The position numbers and the translations under genes are program-made. A DNA stretch of 64,000 bases from NCBI RefSeq assembly GCF_004798935.1, contig NZ_RAHT01000003.1, forward strand, positions 186,001 through 250,000, read 5' to 3'. Of the stretch, positions 25,661-35,283 are shown one piece after another; positions within the stretch are counted from its first letter, which is position 1, and each line of letters opens with the position of its first letter. Source of the stretch: Ningiella ruwaisensis. GTDB lineage: Bacteria; Pseudomonadota; Gammaproteobacteria; Enterobacterales; Alteromonadaceae. Below the pieces are notes generated by a model, which saw only the letters and a program-made list of their open reading frames with translations, had not been told where the DNA came from and did no database searches.

Positions 25661-28105
25661 TTAACGCGCATCTTCAATTTGCGCTAAATGCTGAATAATT
25701 TCAGGCCAAACCAGTGGCATGATCGCGTCTTTAAGTGCCAAGCTGCTTTGAGAAAAAGAAAGTTCGCCATTATCCATGCTTTGGACATGTTTGTTTTCAC
25801 GAAGGGCGTTTACAAAGCTAGCCAAAACATTTTTATCGTAAAATTCGGGTGAGTGCATACCAAAAAGTGCAGACAATCGCTCTGCTATCACTTGGCTTTG
25901 TTTTTCCAATTGAGCACGACCGATAGACTTTTCGCGTTCAAGTACATTTAACACGATTGCATATCGTTGCCAGGTTTCCTGCATCGCTCGGCTCAATAAC
26001 CACGCGCTATGAAAGGTATCCTCTTTTGCATCGGGCGCTTGAATGTATTCACCGCTTTGAAGCAGCATCCCGCAATCGATAAAGTAGGTAATTAATCCGT
26101 CGACATAGTCGCGAGCAGCATCAATGCTTTGATGCATAAAGAACTCGCGCTTAAGTAAAGGAAAAAGAGTATCAACCAAGGCAAGCACGTCAGATTTTTT
26201 TAATTGTTTGTGTGCAAATACGGCTGTCATGATCAGAGACGGTAGCGAGAACATGTGCAAAATATTATTACGATAAAAAGTAAGCAGTACGGCATTGTCA
26301 TTTTTAGGAGAAACCATACTGCCATATTTATCTTCACTTTGTTCAAAACGATTTAAAGCAAGCGTTCGATCTACAAGCGCAGCAGCTTCTTCATGAGGGA
26401 GAGTCGCATCTTCGCTATATGCAACCTGCTTAAACATTTTCAGATAATCATCAATTGAGCGAACCAATTCTTTTTTGCTCATAATTTGCGTTTTAGATGA
26501 AAGCAAACAAAGCGCAACCAAGGCTGTGCCGTTGAGCGCAGCCGCTCGGTTGATGCGCCTCATAATGCTATCAGCTAACTTGTTGACAACAGGTGTTAGC
26601 CACTTCGGTTTTCGATCATCCTCAGGCAGTGAATCACGCCAGTCAGAAACAGATTCGTCTAAAAATTGATTCAGTTGGATAGGCTCACCAAAGTTAACAA
26701 AGCCATGGCCGTAATTTTTTAATTTTCTGATGGCGGAGAACACCTGCGTTGGCGACTCTTTCTTTTTAGATTTGCCTTTGAGCTCTTTCATGTAGCTTTT
26801 TACTTCCATGACATGCTCGTAACCAATATAAACGGGCACAACAGAAACAGGACGGTTTACGCCTTTTGTAATGGCCTGTAGTGTCATCGCCAGCATACCG
26901 GTTTTAGGGGGCAGCAGGCGACCCGTACGGCTGCGACCGCCCTCGGGAAAATATTTCACCGAATAGCCCTTATTAAACAGAAGCTCCAGATACTCACGAA
27001 ATACGGCGGTATAAAGTTTGTTTCCCGCAAAGCTGCGGCGTAAGAAAAAAGCGCCACAGCGCCGGAAGATACCGCCCGCTGGCCAGAAATTTAAGTTTAT
27101 ACCTGCAGCAATGTGCGGCGTCACCAGGCCCTCGTGATATATTACGTAGGTTAACAGTAAATAATCCATGTGGCTTCGGTGGCATGGTACATAAATAATT
27201 TCATGGCCATTACGCGCAAGTTCGCGGACGCGCTTGGCATGCCCGACATCGATTCCATCATAGATTTTATTCCAAATGCGCGTAAGTACCCGATCACCCA
27301 GACGAATTAAGCCTTCACGATAATCTGCCGCGATTTCGTCGATATACTCCACCGCGCGCTTTTTTGCCTCTTCGACACTTATGTTTTTGTCTTCAGCCTC
27401 TTCGTGCATCTGAGCTTTTACGCTTTCTGCCCCCAAAATTGAATTATAAAGGGTTTGTCTTTCTAAAAGCGTTGGACCACTTAAGGTTTGACGTTTGCGC
27501 TGAAAGTGCGTTCTGGCAACACGCACGAGCTTTTGGGCAATTTGCTTATCGGAGCCATGAAGCTGCGCCATTTGTCGAGTGGATACTGCTGGTGAATAGC
27601 TAACAAAATTGTCTCTTCCAAAAAACAGCACGATAAAAAACTTTCGAAGCCAGTTAGGAGAGGCTTTGATGGCCATCAATTGGGCAAAGCCACTTTTTTC
27701 TTTACCCGCAGAGCGACCCCATGAAATAAACACGGGCACTACCTGTAAATCAAGTTCTTTGTGCTGTCTGTGAAGTTGAAAATACTCGGTAAAAATATCT
27801 TCAATGGCGGTTTTTTTAACTTTGCGTGATAAAAGTCCTTGCGGCTCATCTAAAAAATAGCGCCGTTTGCGGGGTGTTCCCTCAATGATGATGTCTTCAA
27901 ACGGATCAGGAAGACTGAGCGCTTTAGTTGATTTTTCAAGCGCCACCTGGTCGGTGAATGATTCTGTCTGCAACAAATAAATAATAGGTTTGCTACGGTC
28001 AATGCCCAGTTCTTTTTCGATATTGGCCGGTACACTTTTTACCGATACCAACCAACCCACCGCTTTTGACATGATGAATCGAAAGGCAGAACGAATAAAC
28101 TGCAT
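25661..28105 (-). CDS. plsB: Glycerol-3-phosphate 1-O-acyltransferase
   Basis: First step of phospholipid synthesis: acylates sn-glycerol 3-phosphate at position 1, at the inner membrane. About 814 residues (E. coli 806). The acyltransferase blocks are clear: PCHRSHMDYLLL (catalytic HX4D), the GGIFRRCGAFFLRRSF region, YFPEGGRSRTGRL, and VVPVYIGYEHVME. I start at 28105 (MQFIRSAFRF), where GGAG lies 6 bases upstream, instead of the ATG 24 bases earlier. It is divergent from lexA, as in E. coli, and the close spacing places plsB beside the LexA box. Confidence 0.96.
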   Translation of the reverse strand: MQFIRSAFRFIMSKAVGWLVSVKSVPANIEKELGIDRSKPIIYLLQTESFTDQVALEKSTKALSLPDPFEDIIIEGTPRKRRYFLDEPQGLLSRKVKKTAIEDIFTEYFQLHRQHKELDLQVVPVFISWGRSAGKEKSGFAQLMAIKASPNWLRKFFIVLFFGRDNFVSYSPAVSTRQMAQLHGSDKQIAQKLVRVARTHFQRKRQTLSGPTLLERQTLYNSILGAESVKAQMHEEAEDKNISVEEAKKRAVEYIDEIAADYREGLIRLGDRVLTRIWNKIYDGIDVGHAKRVRELARNGHEIIYVPCHRSHMDYLLLTYVIYHEGLVTPHIAAGINLNFWPAGGIFRRCGAFFLRRSFAGNKLYTAVFREYLELLFNKGYSVKYFPEGGRSRTGRLLPPKTGMLAMTLQAITKGVNRPVSVVPVYIGYEHVMEVKSYMKELKGKSKKKESPTQVFSAIRKLKNYGHGFVNFGEPIQLNQFLDESVSDWRDSLPEDDRKPKWLTPVVNKLADSIMRRINRAAALNGTALVALCLLSSKTQIMSKKELVRSIDDYLKMFKQVAYSEDATLPHEEAAALVDRTLALNRFEQSEDKYGSMVSPKNDNAVLLTFYRNNILHMFSLPSLIMTAVFAHKQLKKSDVLALVDTLFPLLKREFFMHQSIDAARDYVDGLITYFIDCGMLLQSGEYIQAPDAKEDTFHSAWLLSRAMQETWQRYAIVLNVLEREKSIGRAQLEKQSQVIAERLSALFGMHSPEFYDKNVLASFVNALRENKHVQSMDNGELSFSQSSLALKDAIMPLVWPEIIQHLAQIEDAR

Positions 28106-28212
28106 GACTGCTCCTAAATCTGAAATCAAAGCATATTATCGTGCTTTAAGCAGTTGAACGCAAAGTAAAATACAGTTGCGCTTTTAAATTAAGGCGATAT
28201 ACTCAAGCATAA

Positions 28213-28228
28213 CTGTATAGAAAAACAG
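28213..28228. promoter_or_regulatory. LexA (SOS) box
   Basis: CTGTATAGAAAAACAG fits the gammaproteobacterial consensus CTGT-N8-ACAG and lies 8 bases before the lexA start codon, as expected for autoregulation. Only one good box is visible, where E. coli lexA has two. Confidence 0.85.
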
Positions 28229-28235
28229 GCTGGTT

Positions 28236-28859
28236 ATGCGTCCACTAACACCTCGACAAGAAGAAGTATTAAACCTTATCAAAGCAACCATGATTGAAAC
28301 AGGTATGCCGCCCACTCGTGCTGAGATTGCAAGGCAGCTTGGGTTTAAATCGGCAAACGCGGCTGAAGAGCATTTAAAGGCGCTTGCCAAGAAAAACGTG
28401 ATTGAGATTTTGCCTGGCACATCTCGCGGCATTAAATTAAATATCCCGCTTGAAGATGAATTGGAAGATGGCATCCCTTTAATTGGTAAGGTTGCGGCGG
28501 GCGAACCCATACTTGCACAAGAACATGTGGAAGCGCATTACAAAGTCGATCCTGCCATGTTTCACCCGGGTGCCGACTTCTTGCTTCGGGTTAACGGCAT
28601 GAGTATGAAAGACATTGGTATAATGGACGGAGATTTGCTTGCGGTGCATAAAACAAACAATGTCAGAAATGGACAGGTTGTGGTAGCAAGAATTGACGAA
28701 GACGTTACAGTTAAGCGTTTCGAAAAGAAAGGCCCTACCGTTATACTCCACGCTGAAAACGAAGAGTTTGCACCCATTGAAGTCGATTTACGTTCTCAAT
28801 TTTTTGAGATAGAAGGCTTGGCAGTTGGCGTTATTCGAGATAGCGTATCTTTAAATTAA
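28236..28859 (+). CDS. lexA: SOS repressor LexA
   Basis: A 207-residue repressor-protease (E. coli 202). Residues 1-65 form the winged helix ([28 protein letters not shown]). The self-cleavage site Ala88-Gly89 in KVAAGEP, the catalytic Ser123 in NGMSMKD and Lys160 in DVTVKRF are intact. RecA filaments stimulate self-cleavage and derepress the SOS regulon. A LexA box overlaps its promoter. Confidence 0.97.
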   Translation: MRPLTPRQEEVLNLIKATMIETGMPPTRAEIARQLGFKSANAAEEHLKALAKKNVIEILPGTSRGIKLNIPLEDELEDGIPLIGKVAAGEPILAQEHVEAHYKVDPAMFHPGADFLLRVNGMSMKDIGIMDGDLLAVHKTNNVRNGQVVVARIDEDVTVKRFEKKGPTVILHAENEEFAPIEVDLRSQFFEIEGLAVGVIRDSVSLN

Positions 28860-29353
28860 GCGCTTACTTCTCTCATTTTTATCCATTGGGATAACGCAAG
28901 CTTATCCCTGATCCTCTTTAAGCGACACGCGCTTTATAAGCCCTACCATCCGTTATCCTTTTTCCAGTCTTTTGTATTCTTATCTTTGAAAACGATAGCA
29001 GTATTGTTGTTTGGTAGCGGTTTAATTAGCACCTGCTTGTGCAGTGTCTGATTATTTTGCGTCCGAAGCGTCGTCGCTCGGTTTAAAAAAATCGCCTGTA
29101 ACAATAAATTCACAAAAAGGATTAAAAATTTTACTTTAAAATCTTTAAAATGATTAAAAAATCAGCAAACTAAAATAAAATTCGAATTAATTAATCAGTT
29201 TTTATATAAAAACACTAGACGCCAGTCTTTGTTTGATTAATCATTACACAGTTATTCACAAACTAGTAACACATGGTGTTATATTCTTTAACGAAATATC
29301 TAATTATTAAAACAAAAGAGTATACACAGAACCACGATTTTGGGAGTTAAAGT
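28860..29353. other. Long A+T-rich intergenic region before the cox operon
   Basis: About 490 bases without a coding signal. Just after lexA, GGGATAA (28888-28894) and TTATCCC (28902-28908) form a 7-bp hairpin followed by a T-containing stretch, a possible lexA terminator. The part from about 29085 to 29215 is strongly A+T-rich, and a perfect 10-base palindrome TGATTAATCA lies at 29234-29243. This region must hold the cox operon promoter; I cannot place its -35/-10 with confidence. Confidence 0.5.
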
Positions 29354-30502
29354 GTGAAGTTCTTGCAAACAGCTTTCGGTGCTTTGTTATTAAGTACCCC
29401 GATAATGTCTCTTGCGCAATCTGCCAGTGAGCGGTCCAATATAAATCTTCGACCAGGGGTGACAGACATCAGTCAGCAAGTGTTTGGCTTGCATATGATG
29501 ATGTTCTGGATTTGTGTTGCAATTGCCGTCATTGTGTTTGGGGTTATGTTCTATGCCATGATTAAGCATCGCAAATCGGCAGGCGCAAAACCCGCTAATT
29601 TCCATGAAAATGTAAAAGTGGAGATAGCATGGACAGTTGTACCATTTTTAATTCTTATTGCGATGGCGGTTCCAGCAGCAAGTACCCTTCTTGATATGGA
29701 AGATGTAAGCAAGCCAGATCTAACAGTCCTTGTCACAGGCTCTCAATGGAAGTGGCACTATAAATACATGGATAATGACGTTGAATTTTTCTCAACGCTT
29801 GCAACGCAACCTGAGCAAATTCGTAACAAATTCACGAAAAGCGAGAATTATCTATTAGAAGTTGATCGTCCTCTCGTGATTCCAACCGGCAAAAAAGTGC
29901 GTTTTCTCATTACGTCAGATGATGTGATCCATTCCTGGTGGGTACCCGACTTTGCCGTCAAAAAAGATGCTAATCCGGGGTTTATAAATGAAGCGTGGAC
30001 AAATGTAAATGAACCGGGTGTTTATCGTGGTCAATGCGCAGAGCTGTGCGGAAAAGATCACGGCTTCATGCCCGTTGTTGTTATTGCGATGGAGCCAGAA
30101 GAATATGAGGCGTGGATTGTTGAGCAAGAAGCCATCGCACAGCGTGCCCGTGAAGAAGAGCAGCGTTTGTTAGCTATGAATATGTCTATGGAAGAGCTAA
30201 TGACAACAGGTAAACAAGTCTATGACTCAGTTTGCGCCGCTTGTCACATGCCAAATGGAGAGGGATTAGCGGGCGTCTTTCCTGCTATAAAAGGCTCTGC
30301 GATTGCCACAGGCGATGACCTCAATCCACATATCGATATTATTGTTTACGGTAAAGCGGGTACTGCAATGCAAAGCTTTGCCAAACAGCTCACAATGTCT
30401 GAAATTGCAGCCGTGATTACCTATCAGCGTAATGCGTGGGGTAACAACACAGGCGATATGGTGCAAGCCAAAGATATCAATGCCGTAATGAATGGCGAGT
30501 AG
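29354..30502 (+). CDS. coxB: Cytochrome c oxidase subunit II with fused cytochrome c domain
   Basis: Subunit II of an aa3-type oxidase; takes electrons from cytochrome c through CuA. The 382-residue protein has a signal peptide, two membrane helices (about 40-110), the cupredoxin domain with CuA ligands in HSWWVPDF and [16 protein letters not shown], and a C-terminal class I cytochrome c domain with the heme site [10 protein letters not shown]. The fused heme domain makes it a caa3-like subunit II. The GTG start has GGGAG upstream. First gene of the oxidase cluster. Confidence 0.95.
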   Translation: MKFLQTAFGALLLSTPIMSLAQSASERSNINLRPGVTDISQQVFGLHMMMFWICVAIAVIVFGVMFYAMIKHRKSAGAKPANFHENVKVEIAWTVVPFLILIAMAVPAASTLLDMEDVSKPDLTVLVTGSQWKWHYKYMDNDVEFFSTLATQPEQIRNKFTKSENYLLEVDRPLVIPTGKKVRFLITSDDVIHSWWVPDFAVKKDANPGFINEAWTNVNEPGVYRGQCAELCGKDHGFMPVVVIAMEPEEYEAWIVEQEAIAQRAREEEQRLLAMNMSMEELMTTGKQVYDSVCAACHMPNGEGLAGVFPAIKGSAIATGDDLNPHIDIIVYGKAGTAMQSFAKQLTMSEIAAVITYQRNAWGNNTGDMVQAKDINAVMNGE

Positions 30503-30512
30503 GAGAAAGCAC

Positions 30513-32132
30513 ATGTCAACAGCGACTGATACAGTAAATACCAATCCAGATTCGCATGGGCACGACAGTCATGACGACCATCATCACCATATTCCAAAGG
30601 GCTTGATGCGTTGGGTGCTCACCACTAACCATAAAGATATAGGTACGCTGTATTTATGGTTTGCCTTCATCATGTTTTTGGTAGGCGGCGCAATGGCGAT
30701 GGTCATTCGTGCCGAGTTGTTCCAGCCAGGTTTACAGATTGTTGAACCAAATTTCTTTAACCAGATGACGACCGTTCATGGTCTGATCATGGTATTTGGC
30801 GCGGTAATGCCGGCATTCACAGGCTTGGCCAACTGGCTTATCCCAATGATGATTGGTGCGCCTGATATGGCACTTCCGCGAATGAATAACTGGAGTTTCT
30901 GGATATTGCCTTTCGCGTTCTTAATTCTATTGTCTTCGCTATTTGTAGAAGGCGGTGGGCCTGCGTTTGGATGGACCTTTTATGCGCCCCTTTCGACAAC
31001 CTACAGCGGAGACAGTACAGCGCTCTTCGTGTTTTCGGTGCATATTATGGGGATCAGCTCCATCATGGGCGCAATCAATGTGATTGTCACCATCTTCAAT
31101 ATGCGTGCACCAGGCATGACCTATATGAAAATGCCCTTGTTCGTTTGGACCTGGCTAATCACTGCCTTTTTACTTATCGCAGTCATGCCAGTTTTAGCAG
31201 GCGTTGTCACCATGGTGTTAACTGACAAATATTTTGGTACCAGTTTCTTTGATGCTGCCGGTGGTGGCGATCCGGTCTTGTTTCAGCATATTTTTTGGTT
31301 CTTTGGTCACCCAGAAGTGTACATTATGATTTTGCCGGCCTTCGGGATCATTTCTCAAATTGTCCCTACGTTCTCGCGTAAAAAACTGTTCGGCTATGCT
31401 TCAATGGTTTATGCCACAGCCTCAATCGCCTTACTTTCGTTTATTGTATGGGCTCACCACATGTTCACCACGGGCATGCCTGTCTTTGCAGAAATGTTCT
31501 TTATGATTGCAACCATGATCATCGCAGTGCCGACCGGCGTGAAGGTCTTTAACTGGGTTGCCACTATGTGGCGAGGCAGTATTTCATTTGAAATTCCGAT
31601 GCTGTTCGCCATCGCCTTTATTATTTTATTTACCATAGGCGGTTTGTCTGGGTTAATGCTCGCTATCACGCCAGTTGACTTTCAGTATCATGATACCTAC
31701 TTCGTTGTTGCACACTTCCACTATGTATTGGTGACGGGAGCAGTGTTCTCCATCATGGCGGCCGTTTATTACTGGTTGCCAAAATGGACCGGACGTATGT
31801 TTGATATTACGCTGGCTAAATGGCACTTCTGGTGTTCGCTAATTTCAGTAAACGTTTTGTTCTTCCCAATGCATTTTGTTGGTTTAGCGGGTATGCCTCG
31901 CCGTATCCCTGACTACGCGCTGCAGTTTGCTGATTTTAACAAATGGATCAGTGTAGGCGGCTTTGCCTTTGGTCTATCGCAGCTTATCTTCCTGGCTCTG
32001 GTGATTAAAGCCTGTCGGAAAAAAGGTGAGAAAGTGTCTTCTCAAGTATGGGAAGGGGCTGAAGGGCTCGAATGGGAAATTCCTTCACCTGCGCCATATC
32101 ACACCTTTGATACACCGCCGACGGTTAAGTAG
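30513..32132 (+). CDS. coxA: Cytochrome c oxidase subunit I
   Basis: Catalytic subunit with heme a and the heme a3-CuB centre where O2 is reduced. About 539 residues and twelve membrane helices. The CuB/cross-link region [27 protein letters not shown], and the heme ligands [12 protein letters not shown] are intact. The N-terminus carries a His-rich stretch ([12 protein letters not shown]) before the first helix, which could bind metal. I start at 30513 with AGGAG upstream; an ATG at 30492 lies inside the end of coxB. Confidence 0.97.
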   Translation: MSTATDTVNTNPDSHGHDSHDDHHHHIPKGLMRWVLTTNHKDIGTLYLWFAFIMFLVGGAMAMVIRAELFQPGLQIVEPNFFNQMTTVHGLIMVFGAVMPAFTGLANWLIPMMIGAPDMALPRMNNWSFWILPFAFLILLSSLFVEGGGPAFGWTFYAPLSTTYSGDSTALFVFSVHIMGISSIMGAINVIVTIFNMRAPGMTYMKMPLFVWTWLITAFLLIAVMPVLAGVVTMVLTDKYFGTSFFDAAGGGDPVLFQHIFWFFGHPEVYIMILPAFGIISQIVPTFSRKKLFGYASMVYATASIALLSFIVWAHHMFTTGMPVFAEMFFMIATMIIAVPTGVKVFNWVATMWRGSISFEIPMLFAIAFIILFTIGGLSGLMLAITPVDFQYHDTYFVVAHFHYVLVTGAVFSIMAAVYYWLPKWTGRMFDITLAKWHFWCSLISVNVLFFPMHFVGLAGMPRRIPDYALQFADFNKWISVGGFAFGLSQLIFLALVIKACRKKGEKVSSQVWEGAEGLEWEIPSPAPYHTFDTPPTVK

Positions 32133-32159
32133 AAACAGACTGATTTAGGTCACTGAGAA

Positions 32160-32813
32160 ATGTCAGATAAGCAAATGCAAACCGAAGAGCAAACAAGCAA
32201 GGCAATAGAGGGACAGCCAAAAAGCAGTGCCTCTGAGCCTAAACACGGCAAAACGGTTGCAAAGCTACTTTTTGTAGTAGTGGGCATGTTTGGTTTCGGT
32301 TTTGCACTCGTGCCTTTGTACGAAGTATTTTGCGAAATAACAGGTATCAATGGCAAAACGAATGATGAAGCGGCCGTATATGTTCCTATTGATGTGGATA
32401 CCAGTCGGACCATTACCGTTGATTTCATTACGCGCACAAATACAGGTATGCCCTGGGAGTTTGAAGCGCAAACAAAACGCGTCGAAGTGAATCCCGGTGA
32501 GATGGCTCAAGTCAGTTTTTACGTAAAAAATCCGGCGAGCAGAGACATAATTGCGCAGGCAATTCCCTCTGTTACGCCAGGTACCGCTGCTTTGTATGTG
32601 AACAAAACAGAATGCTTTTGTTTTAAACATCAACCTTTAAAAGCGGGCGACGAAGCAGTAATGCCGATGACGTTTTATATTGATCCGCAGTTGCCTGACA
32701 ACATTTCGTTTTTTACCTTGCAATACACACTCTATGACATCACTGCAAACGCCGATGCCAGCGAAGTTGTAGCAATGTCTAACGCGCCAAATATCATAAA
32801 TGCAAATAATTAA
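32160..32813 (+). CDS. cox11: Cytochrome c oxidase assembly protein Cox11/CtaG
   Basis: Delivers copper to the CuB site of subunit I. The 217-residue protein has one N-terminal membrane helix (about 40-62, ending PLYEVFCEITG) and a periplasmic Ig-like domain with the copper motif CFCFKHQPL. Position between coxA and coxC is the usual one in alpha- and gammaproteobacterial aa3 clusters. Confidence 0.93.
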   Translation: MSDKQMQTEEQTSKAIEGQPKSSASEPKHGKTVAKLLFVVVGMFGFGFALVPLYEVFCEITGINGKTNDEAAVYVPIDVDTSRTITVDFITRTNTGMPWEFEAQTKRVEVNPGEMAQVSFYVKNPASRDIIAQAIPSVTPGTAALYVNKTECFCFKHQPLKAGDEAVMPMTFYIDPQLPDNISFFTLQYTLYDITANADASEVVAMSNAPNIINANN

Positions 32814-32846
32814 GCGCGAATTGAACACAAGCCTTTGGAGATAAAC

Positions 32847-33737
32847 ATGGCTCAAGATGCACCACAACAATACGAAAAATATTACGTTCCCGAACAAAGC
32901 GTATGGCCGATAGTCGGCGCCATTGCCTTATTTTTAATTGCAGTGGGCGCTGGAAATTATGTGGTTGAAGTCAGTAAGGACAAATCTGGCTACGGTGCGT
33001 ATGTTCTGATTGCTGGTTTGATCACACTCTTGGTCATGGTGGTTGGTTGGTTTAAAAATCAGATTGATGAATCAATGAGCGGGCTGTATAGCGCACAATT
33101 AGGGCGTTCGTATCGCCAGGGTATGGCGTGGTTTATATTTTCTGAAGTCATGTTTTTCGCAGCGTTCTTTGGCGCGCTTTTTTATGCGCGCGTCATTGCG
33201 GTACCGTGGTTAGGAGGGGCTTCAAATAATGCGATGACCAATGAAGTGTTATGGCCGGGATTTGAAGCAATGTGGCCCCTTGTTTCAACGCCGGGTGGCA
33301 CAGAAACCCAAGCGATGGGATGGTTAGGTCTTCCTCTCTACAACACTATTATATTACTTGTGTCATCAGTAACGTTACATTACGCCCATGTGGGGCTTGA
33401 AGAGAATAAACGCAAGCAGTTAACCTGGATGCTTGGTTTAACGATTTTGCTTGGCTGTATTTTTCTGGGCTTGCAGGGCTATGAGTATGTTCATGCCTAT
33501 CGTGATCTTGGTTTAACCTTACAATCTGGCATTTATGGCAACACTTTCTTTTTACTTACCGGATTTCATGGGCTTCATGTCACACTGGGCACCGTAATTT
33601 TGATTGTATTGTTTTTCAGGGTGCTGAAGGGTCACTTTACTCCAAAAGAGCATTTTGCTTTTCAGGCGGGCGCATGGTACTGGCACTTTGTCGATGTGGT
33701 GTGGGTTATGCTTTTCTTCTTCGTTTATATCCTGTAA
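32847..33737 (+). CDS. coxC: Cytochrome c oxidase subunit III
   Basis: Third core subunit of the aa3 oxidase, seven membrane helices, about 296 residues. Typical blocks are RQGMAWFIFSEVMFFAAFFGALFYAR, TGFHGLHVTLGT and AGAWYWHFVDVVWVMLFFFVYI. The start at 32847 is set by GGAG seven bases upstream; a TTG at 32835 is less likely. The convergent DUF2909 gene follows by 14 bases. Confidence 0.95.
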   Translation: MAQDAPQQYEKYYVPEQSVWPIVGAIALFLIAVGAGNYVVEVSKDKSGYGAYVLIAGLITLLVMVVGWFKNQIDESMSGLYSAQLGRSYRQGMAWFIFSEVMFFAAFFGALFYARVIAVPWLGGASNNAMTNEVLWPGFEAMWPLVSTPGGTETQAMGWLGLPLYNTIILLVSSVTLHYAHVGLEENKRKQLTWMLGLTILLGCIFLGLQGYEYVHAYRDLGLTLQSGIYGNTFFLLTGFHGLHVTLGTVILIVLFFRVLKGHFTPKEHFAFQAGAWYWHFVDVVWVMLFFFVYIL

Positions 33738-33751
33738 ACCACTGAACGATA

Positions 33752-33961
33752 TTAATAAGGGCGAGGGTTTGGTGTAATGATTCCGGTGGCAATAGCAATT
33801 AACATGAGCAGCACTATCACCACGGATGCCAAAACCCGGCGCCCAATAAATTTGCTCATCGGCTCTTGGCTTTCGCCTTTCAACATGACTCGCATGGCTT
33901 TATATAAATTGAAGATCATGAATATGAGTAATCCTGCAATTGTAATTTTGACTGCCAGCAT
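33752..33961 (-). CDS. DUF2909 twin-transmembrane protein
   Basis: A 69-residue protein with two membrane helices (VKITIAGLLIFMIFNLYKAM and a second about 45-62) joined by a charged loop, ending TGIITPNPRPY, typical of DUF2909. It sits on the opposite strand inside the oxidase cluster between coxC and SURF1, a position I recall as conserved in gammaproteobacteria. A role in oxidase biogenesis is inferred from context only. Confidence 0.82.
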   Translation of the reverse strand: MLAVKITIAGLLIFMIFNLYKAMRVMLKGESQEPMSKFIGRRVLASVVIVLLMLIAIATGIITPNPRPY

Positions 33962-33987
33962 CTGGCACGCTCCTTAAAGGTTTTACA

Positions 33988-34695
33988 GTGGTTCGCAGTA
34001 AGAACACGCTAACATTAATTGCCACAGTACTGGCTATCAGCTGTATTGTCATTATGTTTTTGCTTGGCTTTTGGCAACTGGATCGCAAAAGCGAAAAAGA
34101 AGCCAGGCTTGAGCAAATATCACAAAGGCAGGAGAGCAACCCTCTTCGCCTTGAAGACCTAATTGATAACCCCGAAAAATTTGTGGACTTTCCGCTTATG
34201 CTTACGGGTGAACTTTCAAATCAGACTTTTTTTATTGATAACAAGCTTAAAAATGGCGTTGCCGGATATGAGGTGCTTTCAACGCTAAGGTCTGATTATG
34301 GCGTAGTGTTGATCAACTTGGGCTGGGTGCCAGGCACAGGAGATAGAAGCCGTTTGCCAGAAATCATCCTGCCGAACACAAGCGAGCATTTGGGGCTTGT
34401 TTATGTACCGCAAGATAACATAATGGTATCTGAAACCAATTCCAATTATGGGCGCTTTCCCGTTGTATTGCAACAAATCGATATAGCAGAAATTGAACAA
34501 CACCTTGGCGAAGACGTTTTGCCCTTTACTTTGCGACTAAATGCAAATGAAAGTACGCCATTTCTTCGTCAATGGGAAGTGGTGAACATGCCCCCCGAAC
34601 GCCATTTAGGCTATGCAATACAATGGTTTGGCTTAGGTGTTGCCGGGCTGACTGTTTTTTTACTTACTATCATGAAATCCATGCAGAGGCGCTAG
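33988..34695 (+). CDS. SURF1 family oxidase assembly protein
   Basis: A 235-residue protein with a membrane helix at each end (about 10-30 and 210-230) and a periplasmic domain between, the standard SURF1 layout. LGFWQLDRKSEKEARL after the first helix, VLINLGWVPGTGDR in the middle and HLGYAIQWFGLGVAGL near the end match the family. SURF1 helps insert heme a into subunit I. Start is GTG at 33988 with AAAGG upstream. Confidence 0.9.
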   Translation: MVRSKNTLTLIATVLAISCIVIMFLLGFWQLDRKSEKEARLEQISQRQESNPLRLEDLIDNPEKFVDFPLMLTGELSNQTFFIDNKLKNGVAGYEVLSTLRSDYGVVLINLGWVPGTGDRSRLPEIILPNTSEHLGLVYVPQDNIMVSETNSNYGRFPVVLQQIDIAEIEQHLGEDVLPFTLRLNANESTPFLRQWEVVNMPPERHLGYAIQWFGLGVAGLTVFLLTIMKSMQRR

Positions 34696-34701
34696 AATTA
34701 T

Positions 34702-35262
34702 ATGGCATCAAGCAATAAAAATAAGATTAGTTTTATCCTGCTCATTATCGTCTTTATTGTGCCGGTTGTGCTTGCAAAATTTGCGCTTGAGTACGATTGG
34801 TTTAATAAAGCCTCTACAAATAGGGGAGAATTGCTTGAGCCTCCATTAAATGCCGAGATCCTGCTAAGTGAGGCACAGCGAAAATGGCATTTTTTGTATG
34901 TTGTTCCTGAAACCTGTGACAAGGCCTGCGAAAACGCCATCTTAAGCATTAATCAGGTAAAGACTGCTGTAGGTCGTGAGATGGACAGAGTAAATGCCGT
35001 ATTCATAGCTACACAAGATAGCGATCAAAAAGCATTGGAAAAAATAGCGGAAATAAGTGCCACGCAAGTGTTACAGAAAGAAAAAGAAAGTGTAAATAAA
35101 GTGTTTAAAGATGTGGGCGTTAGTGCTATTTTTATTGCCGATACGTTGAACAACGTGGTGCTTCGTTACCCTAACACTGCAGATGAACAGCAGGCCATTA
35201 TGGATAGCCGGGATATGCTTGCAGATATGAAGAAACTTTTGAAGTTATCGCGCATAGGTTAA
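34702..35262 (+). CDS. SCO-like membrane-anchored protein with CX3C motif
   Basis: A 186-residue protein with one N-terminal anchor (ISFILLIIVFIVPVVLAKFAL). The periplasmic part has a thioredoxin-like order: KWHFLYVVPETCDKAC, helix ENAILSINQVKTAVG, then strand VNAVFIATQD, and a later SAIFIADTLNNVVLRYP. The C-D-K-A-C (CX3C) spacing is that of SCO/Cox copper chaperones, but the SCO histidine is not visible. It lies between SURF1 and ctaA and is translated close behind SURF1 (6-base gap). A role in CuA maturation or thiol reduction of oxidase is inferred. Confidence 0.7.
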   Translation: MASSNKNKISFILLIIVFIVPVVLAKFALEYDWFNKASTNRGELLEPPLNAEILLSEAQRKWHFLYVVPETCDKACENAILSINQVKTAVGREMDRVNAVFIATQDSDQKALEKIAEISATQVLQKEKESVNKVFKDVGVSAIFIADTLNNVVLRYPNTADEQQAIMDSRDMLADMKKLLKLSRIG

Positions 35263-35283
35263 GCCAGAGGAAGAATAATAAAA

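Noticed and set aside
29252-29260. DnaA-box-like TTATTCACA next to A+T-rich DNA before coxB, considered as an origin
   Set aside because: Only one box and no dnaA, gyrB, rpmH or parAB genes nearby; A+T-rich promoter DNA is enough explanation.
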